A DNA stretch of 64,000 bases from CAVPGP01 sp963704025 (GTDB taxonomy: Bacteria; Actinomycetota; Thermoleophilia; Gaiellales; Gaiellaceae). Below the pieces are notes generated by a model. That model was not told where the DNA came from and searched no databases. It worked only from the letters and a program-made list of their open reading frames with translations. Position 1 is the stretch's first letter; every line of letters begins with the position of its first letter. Both the position numbers and the translations under genes were made by a program. Location of the stretch: positions 310,001 through 374,000 of the forward strand of contig CAVPGP010000002.1 of assembly GCA_963704025.1 (NCBI GenBank), in the 5' to 3' direction. Shown here piece after piece: positions 48,399-56,426 of this stretch.

Positions 48399-49147
48399 CG
48401 ATCCAGGATTCGAGGCTGTCTGGGCTATTCGGGCTCTCCCGGTCGACCAGATGGAGGACGAACTCCCGGTTCCCCTTCGGGCCGGGCAGGCCTGAGTCTA
48501 CGACCCCGGCTGGCTCCGCCCCCCAGCCGAGCGCCGCGTCGGCGACCTCCCGGATCACGCGCCGCTGCACCTCCGGGTCGCGGACGACCCCCTTCGGCGC
48601 CTCGGCCCGCCCCGCCTCGAACTGCGGCTTCACGAGCACGAGCGCCTCCCAGCCCGGGCGCCGCGAGCGCGAGCGCCGGCGGCAGGGCCTTCCGCACCGA
48701 GATGAACGAGACGTCGCACGTGACGAGCTGCGGCGCGAAAGGCAGCTCCGCCAGGTTGCGGGCGTTCGTGCGCTCCAGGACCGTCACGCGCGGGTCGGCG
48801 CGGAGCTTGCCGTGGAGCTGGCCGTAGCCGACGTCGAGCGCGATCACGCGGGCGGCGCCGCGCTGGAGGAGGACGTCGGTGAAGCCGCCCGTGGAGGCGC
48901 CCACGTCGAGCGCGTCCCGGCCCGCGACTTCGATCCCGAACGCGTCCAGGGCGTTCGCGAGCTTGTGGCCCGCGCGCGAGACGTAGGGCGGCGGGGACTC
49001 GACCGTCAACCCGGCCGACTCGTCGACTTGCTGGCCCGGCTTCTCGTAGCCGGGCACGAGGCCCGCCATGACGAGCGCCTGCGCCTGCGCGCGGCTCTCG
49101 GCGAGGCCGCGCTCCACAAGCAGGACGTCAAGCCGCTTCTTCGGCAA
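48382..49147 (-). pseudogene. tlyA: TlyA rRNA 2'-O-methyltransferase with a frame break
   Basis: The N-terminal S4 RNA-binding domain is KKRLDVLLVERGLAESRAQA. Then come PPPYVSRAGHKLANALDAFG, the FtsJ-like SAM motif DALDVGASTGGFTDVLLQRG, and LVTCDVSFISVRKALPPALA. After ALAAPG the frame breaks near 48650-48656; it resumes one base later as WEALVLVKPQFEAGRAEAPK and runs to WIDDAVG. Joined, it has about 254 residues, complete for TlyA, which methylates 16S and 23S rRNA. A single extra base in a CCCGGG context suggests a consensus error. TTG at 49147 is the likely start, overlapping the efflux gene by 20 nt. Confidence 0.85.
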
Positions 49148-50336
49148 CCGCCACGACCTCCCCGCGCGTGCCGTCGAGGAACACCAGAGCCGCGAAGGTC
49201 GCAAGCACCGCGACGATCACGTAGAGCCCGCGCACGCCCAGCCACGCGAGCAGCGGCCCGGCGAGCGCGAAGCCGAGCGGCGCGAGCAGCGTGTTGACGG
49301 TGACGAGCGTCTGGAACACCTGCGCGCGCAGCCCCGGCGGCACCCGCGTCTGCAGCAGCGAGATGTAGGGCGCGTTGATCGCCGGGATCGCCCCGCCGGA
49401 GACGAACAGCACGAGGCCGACGCCCCAGAGGGGCAGGTCGGGCACGAGCAGCCAGAGCGGCAGCGCGGTCGCGATCCCGGCGATCCCGGCGAGCCGGAGC
49501 GGCGGGACGCGGACGACGAGCCGGTAGGCGAGGATCGCCCCCGCCACCGAGCCGGCTCCCCAGACTGCGAAGAGCGCGCCGGCGACCCGCGGGTTCTGGT
49601 CGTAGCGCTGGTACGCGAGCACGGGGAAGCTGGCGAAGAGGAGCGGGAAGAGGAAGCCGAACGTGAAGCTCGCGATCGCCCCGCGCAGGAGCAGCCGGTC
49701 GCGCGCGACGAAGCGGAGCGCCGCCCGCCAGCCGCGCTCGGCCCCCTCCTCGACCGGGGCCGGCGCCCTCGCGGAAACGAAGAGGAGCACCACGACGAAC
49801 GAGAAGAGGTACGACGCCGCGTCCAGCCAGAGGACGCTCGCCGCGCCCATGACGCCGATCAGGACGCCCGCGATCGCCGGGCCGATCAGCGTCGAGAGCC
49901 GCTGGAAGCCCTCGACGAGGCTGTTGGCCTGGCCGAGCAGCGCCACGTCGTCGCCGACGACCTGCGGAAGGATCAGCCGCTGCGACGAGAAGTACGGCGT
50001 CGTGAACACCCCCATGGCCGCGACCAGCACGAGCAGGACGCCGAACGACAGCACACCGGCGGAGTGCAGGATCGGCACGAGCGCCAAGAGCGGCGCGCGG
50101 ACGAGGTCGCAGCCGAGCATGGTCGTCCGGCCTCCGAGCCGCTGCACGAGCGAGCCGGCGGGAATGCCGAGCACCGCGATCGGCAGCGTCTCCGCGGCGT
50201 AGACCAGGCCCATCTTCGTCGCCGAGCCGGTCTCGACGAGCACGAACCACGGCAGGGCGAGCCACGTCATCTGCGTGCCGAGCCCGGAGACGATCTCGGC
50301 TGCGAGCAGCGCGAGGATCGAGCGGTTGCGGATCAC
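49128..50336 (-). CDS. MFS transporter (efflux type)
   Basis: A 402-residue permease with about 12 hydrophobic helices: NRSILALLAAEIVSGLGTQM, YAAETLPIAVLGIPAGSLVQ RLGGRTTMLG (motif A region), VGDDVALLGQANSLVEGFQR, LWLDAASYLFSFVVVLLFVS and PAINAPYISLLQTRVPPGLR AQVFQ. It belongs to the MFS_3/enterobactin-exporter-like group common in actinobacteria. It shares a GTGA overlap with the upstream HTH regulator, so the two form a regulator-exporter unit. The substrate is unknown. Confidence 0.87.
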   Translation of the reverse strand: MIRNRSILALLAAEIVSGLGTQMTWLALPWFVLVETGSATKMGLVYAAETLPIAVLGIPAGSLVQRLGGRTTMLGCDLVRAPLLALVPILHSAGVLSFGVLLVLVAAMGVFTTPYFSSQRLILPQVVGDDVALLGQANSLVEGFQRLSTLIGPAIAGVLIGVMGAASVLWLDAASYLFSFVVVLLFVSARAPAPVEEGAERGWRAALRFVARDRLLLRGAIASFTFGFLFPLLFASFPVLAYQRYDQNPRVAGALFAVWGAGSVAGAILAYRLVVRVPPLRLAGIAGIATALPLWLLVPDLPLWGVGLVLFVSGGAIPAINAPYISLLQTRVPPGLRAQVFQTLVTVNTLLAPLGFALAGPLLAWLGVRGLYVIVAVLATFAALVFLDGTRGEVVAVAEEAA

Positions 50337-50914
50337 CGGCTGCCCGGCTCCCCCGTCCACGGGAACGCGTAGAAGAGAACGGAGACGGGCTCGGCGTCGG
50401 GCGGAAGCTCTTCCGCGGGGCGCCAGTATCGCTTCAGCAGCTCGACGTACTCCTCGGTGAAGCGCTCGAACTCGTCGTGGGTGAGACGCGCGATCGAGCT
50501 CGAGAACATCGCGGCGTCCTCCCGCTCTGCGAGGCGGTGCCGGTTCGCGAGATAGCGGTCGACCAGCTCGCGGTCGCGCTCGAGCCGCATGCGGCTCAGG
50601 CGCTCCCCCGTCTGTCGCCCCTCCGCCGTGTGCGGCTCGCCGTCGGCGAGGCCACGGATGTCGAGCGGGACGAGCCGCCACCAGCGCTGCCTGCCGGATC
50701 GTCGCTCCGCGTCCTCTTCGACGAACCCGAAGCGCTCGAGCTGGCGCAGGTGGTAGCTCGTCGACCCGGTGCTCTCCTCGAATGCCGCGGCGATCGCCGT
50801 CGCATTCGCCGTCCCGACGGAGGCGAGGTGGTACAGGATCCGCTGGCGCAGCGGGTGCGCGAGTGCCTTCAGCTCCTCGACGGTGATCTCGCGGCGCGGC
50901 AACGTCTCCGGCAC
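50333..50914 (-). CDS. ArsR/HTH_20-type winged-helix regulator
   Basis: A 193-residue regulator: the winged helix EELKALAHPLRQRILYHLAS, TANATAIAAAFEESTGSTSY HLRQLERFGFVEEDAERRSG, followed by a longer helical C-terminal domain (RMRLERDRELVDRYLANRHR, FERFTEEYVELLKRYWRPAE). GTG at 50914 is chosen because a promoter with 17-nt spacing would start transcription at that codon, and because upstream residues are encoded by operator DNA. It presumably represses itself and the coupled MFS gene. Confidence 0.85.
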   Translation of the reverse strand: MPETLPRREITVEELKALAHPLRQRILYHLASVGTANATAIAAAFEESTGSTSYHLRQLERFGFVEEDAERRSGRQRWWRLVPLDIRGLADGEPHTAEGRQTGERLSRMRLERDRELVDRYLANRHRLAEREDAAMFSSSIARLTHDEFERFTEEYVELLKRYWRPAEELPPDAEPVSVLFYAFPWTGEPGSR

Positions 50915-50920
50915 ATCGCA

Positions 50921-50949
50921 AAGATATCTCTGCAAAGGATCCTTTGCAA
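50921..50949 (-). promoter_or_regulatory. Promoter with overlapping 18-bp palindromic operator
   Basis: TGCAAAGGATCCTTTGCA (50931-50948) is a perfect 18-bp palindrome directly upstream of the regulator gene. A further GCAAAG half-site at 50918-50923 lies next to it. On the minus strand TTGCAA (50949-50944), a 17-nt spacer and TATCTT (50926-50921) form a plausible sigma-70 promoter running through the palindrome. Transcription would start near 50914, the GTG itself, giving a leaderless message. Binding of the regulator here would block the promoter. Confidence 0.65.
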
Positions 50950-50961
50950 ACTACGCCGCGT

Positions 50962-51730
50962 TCAGGCCGCCCTCGTCGCGAGTCCGTCGACGATCTCGGC
51001 CAGCACGGACGTGTCGGAGGGAATCGCCGCGAGCCGCTCCCGTGCCCGCGAGGCCGCCTCCTCGGCGAGCGCCCGTGCCGCCTCCTCGCCGTGCGAGAGG
51101 ACGTAGCCGTCCCCGTCGAGGAGGTCGTCGACGATCTGGAAGAGCGGCCCCAGCTCCTCGGCGAACGCGCGCCACGGCGTGTGCGCCCGCTCGGGAACCT
51201 CGGCCGCCCAGAGGGCGCAGCAGACGGATGCGGTGAAGAGCGAGCCCGTCTTCAGGCGGTTCAACGCGTCGCGGTCGTCGTGGTCGCCGCCGATGTCGCG
51301 GAACTGGCCGCCGATCATCCCGAGGGTCGCCGCCGCCAGCTCCCGGGCGACGGCCGGCGTCGGGTACGGTCAGGGCGAGCCGGAACGCCTCGGCGAGCAG
51401 CCCGTCGCCGGCGAGGATCGCGACGCCGACGCCGTGGGCCGCCCACGTGGACGGGCGGCCGCGCCGCTCCGCGTCGTCGTCCATCCCCGGCAGGTCGTCG
51501 TGGACGAGCGAGAACGCCTGCACGAGCTCCAGCGCTCCGGCCGCGGGCAAGAGCTCCTCGGCCTCGGCGCCGACGGCCTCGCCGGTCGCCAGGCAAAGCG
51601 TGGCGCGGATCCGCTTGCCGCCGACGAGCGCGTAGCGCATCGACTCGGCGAGCCCGCCCAGCTCAGGCGTCAGCGCCAGGTCCTCGAGATAGCGCTCCGC
51701 GAGCGCCCGCAGCTCGTCAGGCGCCCGCAT
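50962..51730 (-). pseudogene. Polyprenyl (geranylgeranyl/farnesyl) diphosphate synthase with a frame break
   Basis: ATG at 51730 begins a trans-prenyltransferase: SMRYALVGGKRIRATLCLAT, ELVQAFSLVHDDLPGMDDDA (first Asp-rich motif) and RGRPSTWAAHGVGVAILAGD. After AFRLALT the frame breaks near 51365-51371. It resumes one base later with YPTPAVARELAAATLGMIGG, GDHDDRDALNRLKTGSLFTA and the second Asp-rich motif FQIVDDLLDGDGYVLS. The joined length of about 256 is on the short side but contains both metal sites. It should make the C15/C20 precursor of polyprenyl lipids, so real loss is unlikely; a consensus error is suspected. It overlaps xseB by 14 nt. Confidence 0.82.
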
Positions 51731-51905
51731 CCGCCTCGCGCTTCGCGGCCGAGATCTCCTGCTCGACCTGCTTCGCGATCTCGGCCAGCTCCGAGAGGAT
51801 CTCGAGCGCCTGCTCGGGATCGTCCGTCTTCTCGAGCCGGGCGCGCGCGCTCTCGAGCTTGCCGAGCAGGTCCTCCGCACGCACCAGCCGCTCTTCCGCG
51901 GTCAT
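51717..51905 (-). CDS. xseB: Exodeoxyribonuclease VII small subunit
   Basis: A 62-residue all-helical protein: MTAEERLVRAEDLLGKLESA and DDPEQALEILSELAEIAKQV EQEISAAKREADAG. Length, helical pattern and position directly before a prenyl synthase gene match xseB. The large subunit xseA is not in this window. ATGA overlap with nusB upstream. Sequence conservation in such a short protein is weak, so context carries much of the assignment. Confidence 0.7.
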   Translation of the reverse strand: MTAEERLVRAEDLLGKLESARARLEKTDDPEQALEILSELAEIAKQVEQEISAAKREADAGA

Positions 51906-52291
51906 TCCTCCTCCTCTCGTGCAATCCGCCCCAGGATGCCGTTCACGAGCCTAGCCGCGTCGTCCGAGGCGTAGCGCTTCGCGAGCTCGACCGCCTCGTT
52001 GATGGCTACCTCCTTCGGCACGGATACGGTTTCCAGCTCGAGGACGCCGATCCGCAGGATGCTCCGCTCGACGGCGCCGAGGCGGCTCGCGGCCCAGGCG
52101 TCGGAGGCGGCGTCGATCCTCGCGTCCAGCTCCTCGGCGTGTGCGGCGACGGCCTCGGCGAGCTCGTACGCCCACTCGTCCGCCTCTCCGTCGTAGAGCG
52201 AGGCCAGCGGCTGGCCGGTCAGGTCCCACTGGTAGAGGAGGAACAGGGCCGTGCGCCGAGCGGCCTTACGGGACTGCTGGCGCTGGCGCAT
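51902..52291 (-). CDS. nusB: Transcription antitermination factor NusB
   Basis: A 129-residue all-alpha protein: RQQSRKAARRTALFLLYQWD, AEELDARIDAASDAWAASRL, GAVERSILRIGVLELETVSV PKEVAINEAVELAKRYASDD and AARLVNGILGRIAREEEE. Binds boxA RNA with NusE (S10) in rRNA antitermination. ATG at 52291 overlaps the Asp23 gene stop as TGATG. Between efp/acc genes and prenyl synthase, a common bacterial neighbourhood. Confidence 0.92.
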   Translation of the reverse strand: MRQRQQSRKAARRTALFLLYQWDLTGQPLASLYDGEADEWAYELAEAVAAHAEELDARIDAASDAWAASRLGAVERSILRIGVLELETVSVPKEVAINEAVELAKRYASDDAARLVNGILGRIAREEEE

Positions 52292-52572
52292 CAGACGAGC
52301 TCCTCGATGCGCACGTCCACTGCGGCCGTCTCGATGCCGCACATCCCGGCGAGCCTGTCGCGCACCTGCGTCTGCACCTCGCGCGCGAGGTCGGGGAGCA
52401 CGGTCCCGTAGCGGGCGTTCAGCAGGAGCGAGACGCGCCGCCCCTCGATGGTCAATCCGCGGCGCCGGACGGTGGCGCCGTCGACCGACTCCGCCGCGCG
52501 GCGCACGATCTGCTCGATCACCGCCGCGGGAATGGTGACCGTTCCCTGCGGCGACGCCTCGACATGACTCAC
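52291..52572 (-). CDS. Asp23/Gls24 family envelope-stress protein
   Basis: A 93-residue protein of the Asp23 family: GTVTIPAAVIEQIVRRAAES VDGATVRRRG, RRVSLLLNARYGTVLPDLAR EVQTQVRDRLAGMCGIETAAV and the closing VDVRIEEL. Members beside accC and nusB are widespread in Gram-positive bacteria; some are membrane-tethered envelope-stress proteins, but the precise role is unclear. GTG at 52572 is chosen; upstream codons overlap the accC stop region. Confidence 0.82.
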   Translation of the reverse strand: MSHVEASPQGTVTIPAAVIEQIVRRAAESVDGATVRRRGLTIEGRRVSLLLNARYGTVLPDLAREVQTQVRDRLAGMCGIETAAVDVRIEELV

Positions 52573-52594
52573 GAGCCCACCCCCGGTTGGACGC

Positions 52595-53935
52595 TCACGC
52601 GAGCACCATCTGATCGGCAAGCGTGCTCGTCGAGTAGTCGCCGCTCGCGAACGCGTCGCTGCGGAGGACGTCGGCGGCGAGCTCCCGCGTCGTCGGCACT
52701 CCCTCCAGCTCCAGCTCGCCCAGGGCGCGCAGGCCGCGCGCGATCGCAGCCGGCCGGTCCTCGGCCCAGACCACGAGCTTCGCGATCAGCGAGTCGTAGT
52801 ACGGAGTCACGGCCCCGCCCTCGACGATGCCCGTGTCGAGACGGACGCCCGGGCCCAGCGGCGGCCGGAAGCGCGTGATCGTCCCCGGGGCGGGCAGGAA
52901 GTCGCGGGCGGGATCCTCGGCGTTGATCCGCAGCTCGATGGCGTGCCCGCGGCGCGGAGCACGGCCGGCGACACGGAGCTCTTCGCCGGCCGCGACGCGG
53001 AGCTGCTCGCGCACGAGGTCGATGCCGGTGCAGAGCTCCGTCACAGGATGCTCGACCTGGAGCCGTGCGTTCAGCTCGATGAAGTAGAACGAGCCGTCGG
53101 ACCCGAGCAGGAACTCGAAGGTGCCGGCGTTCAGGTAGCCGACGGCCCTGCACGCGCGCTCCGCGGCCGCCTCCATCTGCTCGCGCGACTCGGGCGTGAG
53201 CGCGGCCGAGGGCGACTCCTCGATCAGCTTCTGATGCCGGCGCTGGATCGAGCATTCCCGCTCGCCCATGGTGAGCACGTTTCCGTGCGCGTCGCAGAGC
53301 ACCTGGATCTCGACGTGCCGCGCCGGCACGAGGGCCTTCTCGAGGTAGAGCGTCGCGTCGCCGAACGCCGCGTCGGCCTCGTTCGCAGCCGTCGCGAACG
53401 CGGACTCGAGCTCGTGCGGCGCGAGCACCAGCCGCATGCCCTTGCCGCCGCCGCCGGCCGACGCCTTCAGCAGCACCGGGTAGCCGATGGCCGACGCCGC
53501 GGCGCGCAGCTCGTCGAGCGACTCCGCCTCCTCCGTCCCGGGGACGGTCGGCACGCCTGCGGCGTCCATCGCCCGCTTGGCGGAGATCTTGTCGCCCATC
53601 TGCTCCATCACCGCCGGGCCCGGGCCGACGAAGACGAGGTCGTTGTCGGCGCACGCCGCGGCGAAGGCCGGGTTCTCCGCCAGGAAGCCGTAGCCCGGGT
53701 GGACGGCCTCGCAGCCCGTCGTGGTGGCGGCGGCGATCACGTTCGGGATCCGGAGATAGCTCTCCGAAGCGGGCGGCGGCCCGATCTTGACCGCGTGGTC
53801 GGCCATGCGCACGTGGAGCGCGTCCTCGTCGGCGGTCGAGTAGATCGCGACCGCCTCGGCGCCGGCCTCGTGCACGGCGCGGATCACACGGACGGCGATC
53901 TCGCCGCGGTTCGCGACCAGGACCCGGCCGAACAT
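52595..53935 (-). CDS. accC: Biotin carboxylase (AccC-type)
   Basis: A 446-residue ATP-grasp enzyme carboxylating biotin on its carrier protein: MFGRVLVANRGEIAVRVIRA, ALHVRMADHAVKIGPPPASE, GCEAVHPGYGFLAENPAFAA, VLLKASAGGGGKGMRLVLAP (Gly-rich ATP loop), ILTMGERECSIQRRHQKLIE-type core (here VLTMGERECSIQRRHQKLIE) and FYFIELNARLQVEHPVTELC. All catalytic residues are present. ATG at 53935 overlaps the stop of the biotin-carrier gene by one base. Its partner carrier is encoded immediately upstream. Confidence 0.95.
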   Translation of the reverse strand: MFGRVLVANRGEIAVRVIRAVHEAGAEAVAIYSTADEDALHVRMADHAVKIGPPPASESYLRIPNVIAAATTTGCEAVHPGYGFLAENPAFAAACADNDLVFVGPGPAVMEQMGDKISAKRAMDAAGVPTVPGTEEAESLDELRAAASAIGYPVLLKASAGGGGKGMRLVLAPHELESAFATAANEADAAFGDATLYLEKALVPARHVEIQVLCDAHGNVLTMGERECSIQRRHQKLIEESPSAALTPESREQMEAAAERACRAVGYLNAGTFEFLLGSDGSFYFIELNARLQVEHPVTELCTGIDLVREQLRVAAGEELRVAGRAPRRGHAIELRINAEDPARDFLPAPGTITRFRPPLGPGVRLDTGIVEGGAVTPYYDSLIAKLVVWAEDRPAAIARGLRALGELELEGVPTTRELAADVLRSDAFASGDYSTSTLADQMVLA

Positions 53936-54280
53936 CAGAGCGCGTCGAGCAGGCGGCCGTTGACGGGCTCGAGCTCGAACAGCAGCTGGCCGTACTCCAC
54001 GGCCTGCGCGTTCTGGGCGTGGATCGTCCGCACGACGCCCTCGCTCTCGGCCTTGATCTCGTTCATCAGCTTCATGGCCTCGAGGATGCAGAGGGTCTGC
54101 CCGACCGCGACCGGATCGCCCTCCTCGACGAACGGCGGCGCGCCCGGCTGAGGTGCACGATAGAAGGTGCCCACCATCGGCGACTCGATCCGCACGAGGC
54201 CGTCTGCGGGCGGCGCCGCGGGGACCGGCGACGGCTCGCTCTCGTCCAGCGGCGCCTGGCCCGTCGGTGCGCTGCTCGCT
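53935..54280 (-). CDS. accB: Biotin carboxyl carrier domain (AccB-type)
   Basis: From a GTG at 54195 the frame encodes an 86-residue biotinyl domain: ESPMVGTFYRAPQPGAPPFV, TLCILEAMKLMNEIKAESEG (biotinyl Lys in EAMKLMNE) and AVEYGQLLFELEPVNG. Upstream to about 54280 the same frame carries an Ala/Pro linker (DESEPSPVPAAPPADG). The typical BCCP N-terminus (VGEITIEESGTRVTVRR) lies in the preceding frame, joined to the carboxyltransferase-like gene. One extra base near 54262-54275 would explain this. It is therefore either a frameshifted fusion or a separately started short carrier. The biotin site is intact. Confidence 0.82.
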
Positions 54281-55735
54281 CGGCTCCTGCGTTCGCCGGA
54301 CGGTGACGCGGGTGCCGGACTCCTCGATCGTGATCTCCCCCACCCCGGTCTCCTGGACGATCCGCACGACCTCGCGGATCCGCTCGGCGCGCGCCTGGTC
54401 GACCTGGCCGCCGACGAGCTCGTCGTCGCCCGCTGCGCGGCTGCGAATCGCGCGCAGGAGCGGCTCGGCCTCCTCGCCGAAGAGCGCGAGCAGCAGCAGC
54501 TCCTCCTCGCTCGCCGCGAGCCCTTCTGCGTCGTCGCGGAGCGACTCGATGTCCACGAGCTGCTCCTCGGCGCCGGCGCCGCCGGTCAGCTCGACGGCCC
54601 GCTGCACCGCCGGGTCGATCGGCCCGGGCGTCTTGCCGAAACGGCCGGAGACGAGCTGGCGCACCTCGTCGACGATCGTCGTGTAGCGCGTGGCGCCCAG
54701 GACGTGCAGCAGCGCCTGCGACGCGAGGATCTGGCCGATCGGCGCCGCGAGCGGCGGCCAGCCGACCTCCTCGCGGATCCGCTTCAGCTCGTCGAGCACG
54801 TCCTCGAGCCGGTCGGCCGCGGCATGGGCGCGCAGGTGGGCCTCGACGGCGCCGACGAGCCCGACGGGGATGCCGTACTGCGCGGCGCGCACGGCGATCC
54901 TCGGCGCCACCGGCGTGACGACGTCGTCGCCGAGAAACTCGTCGACGAGGTCGGACGCCTGCCACAGGCGCTCGACGTCGACCCGCGTGTCCCGGCCGAG
55001 CCCGGCGAGGGCCGTCGCCATCGTCTCGCCCGCGACACGGTGCACCGTGAGGGCGATCGGGTAGACGGCCGTCGCGATCAGGTCGGCGCCGGCCCGCACC
55101 GACTCGAGCGCCGCGGCGGTCGCGAACCCGGCCGAGCCCTGTAGGTAGAGCCCCACCGGGAGGCTGCTCGCCTCGGCGAGGTTCTCGACGAGCTCGGCGG
55201 CCCGGTGCGGCGGGATCACCCCCGAGGCGTCGTGCAGGACGACCCGCGCCGCACCCAGCTCGGGCAGCTGCTTCGCGGCCTCGACGAGCGAGCCGATCCG
55301 CCCGGAGCCGTAGAGCAGGCTCGCGTCGAACTCCCGCCCGGCCTCGGTGATCGCCTCGGCCGCCTCGCGCAGGTTGGAGACGTCGTTCAGCGGGTCGTGG
55401 AGCCGGAAGACCTCGATCCCGCTCTCCGCCGCCGAGGCGACGAAGCGGCGGGCGAAGTCGCCCCCGACCGGGCGCGAGCCGACCAGAAACCGCCCGCGCA
55501 GGGCCAGCGCCAGGGGCGTCTGCGTGCGTGCGTTCAGGGCGCGGATCCGCTCCCACGGGCTCTCGACCCCGCGCCGCACGGCGTTGTCGAAGACACCGCC
55601 GCCGGAGACCTCGAGGTAGGCGAAGCCGGCCCCGTCGAGGATCTCTGCGAGTTGCAGCAGCTGCTGGGTCGGCATCCGCCCGGCGAGCGGCTCCTGCGAG
55701 AGCAGGCGGATCGAGGTGTCGACGAGCTTCGGCAT
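54270..55735 (-). CDS. Carboxyltransferase-fold (PycB/OadA-like) protein lacking metal ligands
   Basis: About 490 residues colinear with pyruvate carboxylase B/oxaloacetate decarboxylase alpha: YLEVSGGGVFDNAVRRGVES, FRLHDPLNDVSNLREAAEAI, DLIATAVYPIALTVHRVAGE, then the PYC_OADA domain (AHAAADRLEDVLDELKRIRE, ATRYTTIVDEVRQLVSGRFG). The active-site metal ligands are gone: RDAHQ reads RLLSQ (Leu11), the carbamylated Lys of IKDMSG is His168 (LHDASG), and the HxH of LHCHATTG is Tyr197/Gln199 (LYLQGSAG). It ends in a BCCP-type N-terminal segment, then a frame break. It is probably non-catalytic or has a changed activity, although tightly linked to accB and accC. Confidence 0.85.
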
Positions 55736-55828
55736 CGCGGTGTAGGACCTTAGCGTGGAGGATCCGGATGCAGCTCGCGCGGCCGTCGCGGTCGCGCCAG
55801 ACGTGGCGGCGCTCGCCGGCCGGCAGTC

Positions 55829-56395
55829 TCAGGCGCGCTGGATGTAGCGCCCGTCGCGGGGGTCGACCTTCAGCTTGTCGCCCACGTTGACGAAGAGCGG
55901 CACCTGGATCACGGCGCCCGTCTCGAGCGTCGCCGGCTTCGTCACGTTCGAGACCGTGTCGCCCTTGACGCCGGGCTCCGTGTCCGTCACCTCGAGCACG
56001 ACCGAGCCGGGCAGCTCGATTCCGGAGGGCTCGCCGCCGACGAACAGCACCTGCACGGAGCTCGACGGCTGCAGGTACGGGAGCGCGTCCTCGACGGTCG
56101 CATGCGGCAGGGAGAGCTGCTCGTAGGTCGCCTCGTCCATGAAGACGACCTCGTCGCCCGTGTCGTAGAGGTACTGCATGTTCTTCTGCTCGGTGCGGAC
56201 GCGCTCGAACTTCTCGCCGGCGCGGAAGGTCTTGTCGACGACGGAGCCCGTGTCGAGCGCCTTCAGCTTCGTGCGCACGAACGCGCCGCCCTTGCCCGGC
56301 TTCACGTGCTGGAACTCGACGATGCGCCAGACGTTCCCCTCGAGGGCGATGTGCATCCCGTTCTTGAACTGGTTCGTGGAGACGGTCTCGGCCAT
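55829..56395 (-). CDS. efp: Translation elongation factor P
   Basis: A 188-residue EF-P that relieves ribosome stalling at polyproline. It has STNQFKNGMHIALEGNVWRI, FQHVKPGKGGAFVRTKLKAL (modifiable Lys in PGKGGA), TFRAGEKFERVRTEQKNMQY LYDTGDEVVFMD, an OB domain with EPSGIELPGSVVLEVTDTEP, and the closing NVGDKLKVDPRDGRYIQRA. Three-domain length is normal. ATG at 56395; the longer frame upstream is shadow of the esterase gene. Many polyproline stretches would rely on it, including that of FtsH. Confidence 0.96.
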   Translation of the reverse strand: MAETVSTNQFKNGMHIALEGNVWRIVEFQHVKPGKGGAFVRTKLKALDTGSVVDKTFRAGEKFERVRTEQKNMQYLYDTGDEVVFMDEATYEQLSLPHATVEDALPYLQPSSSVQVLFVGGEPSGIELPGSVVLEVTDTEPGVKGDTVSNVTKPATLETGAVIQVPLFVNVGDKLKVDPRDGRYIQRA

Positions 56396-56426
56396 TCCGG
56401 CGGCGAGTCTATCCCGTGTGCGTGCG

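Noticed and set aside
52595..55735. A single uninterrupted 1046-codon frame from the carboxyltransferase-like protein through biotin carboxylase, as if one fused enzyme
   Set aside because: Between about 54268 and 53935 this frame reads Arg-rich shadow sequence while the real biotinyl domain is in the next frame; the continuity into accC is accidental.
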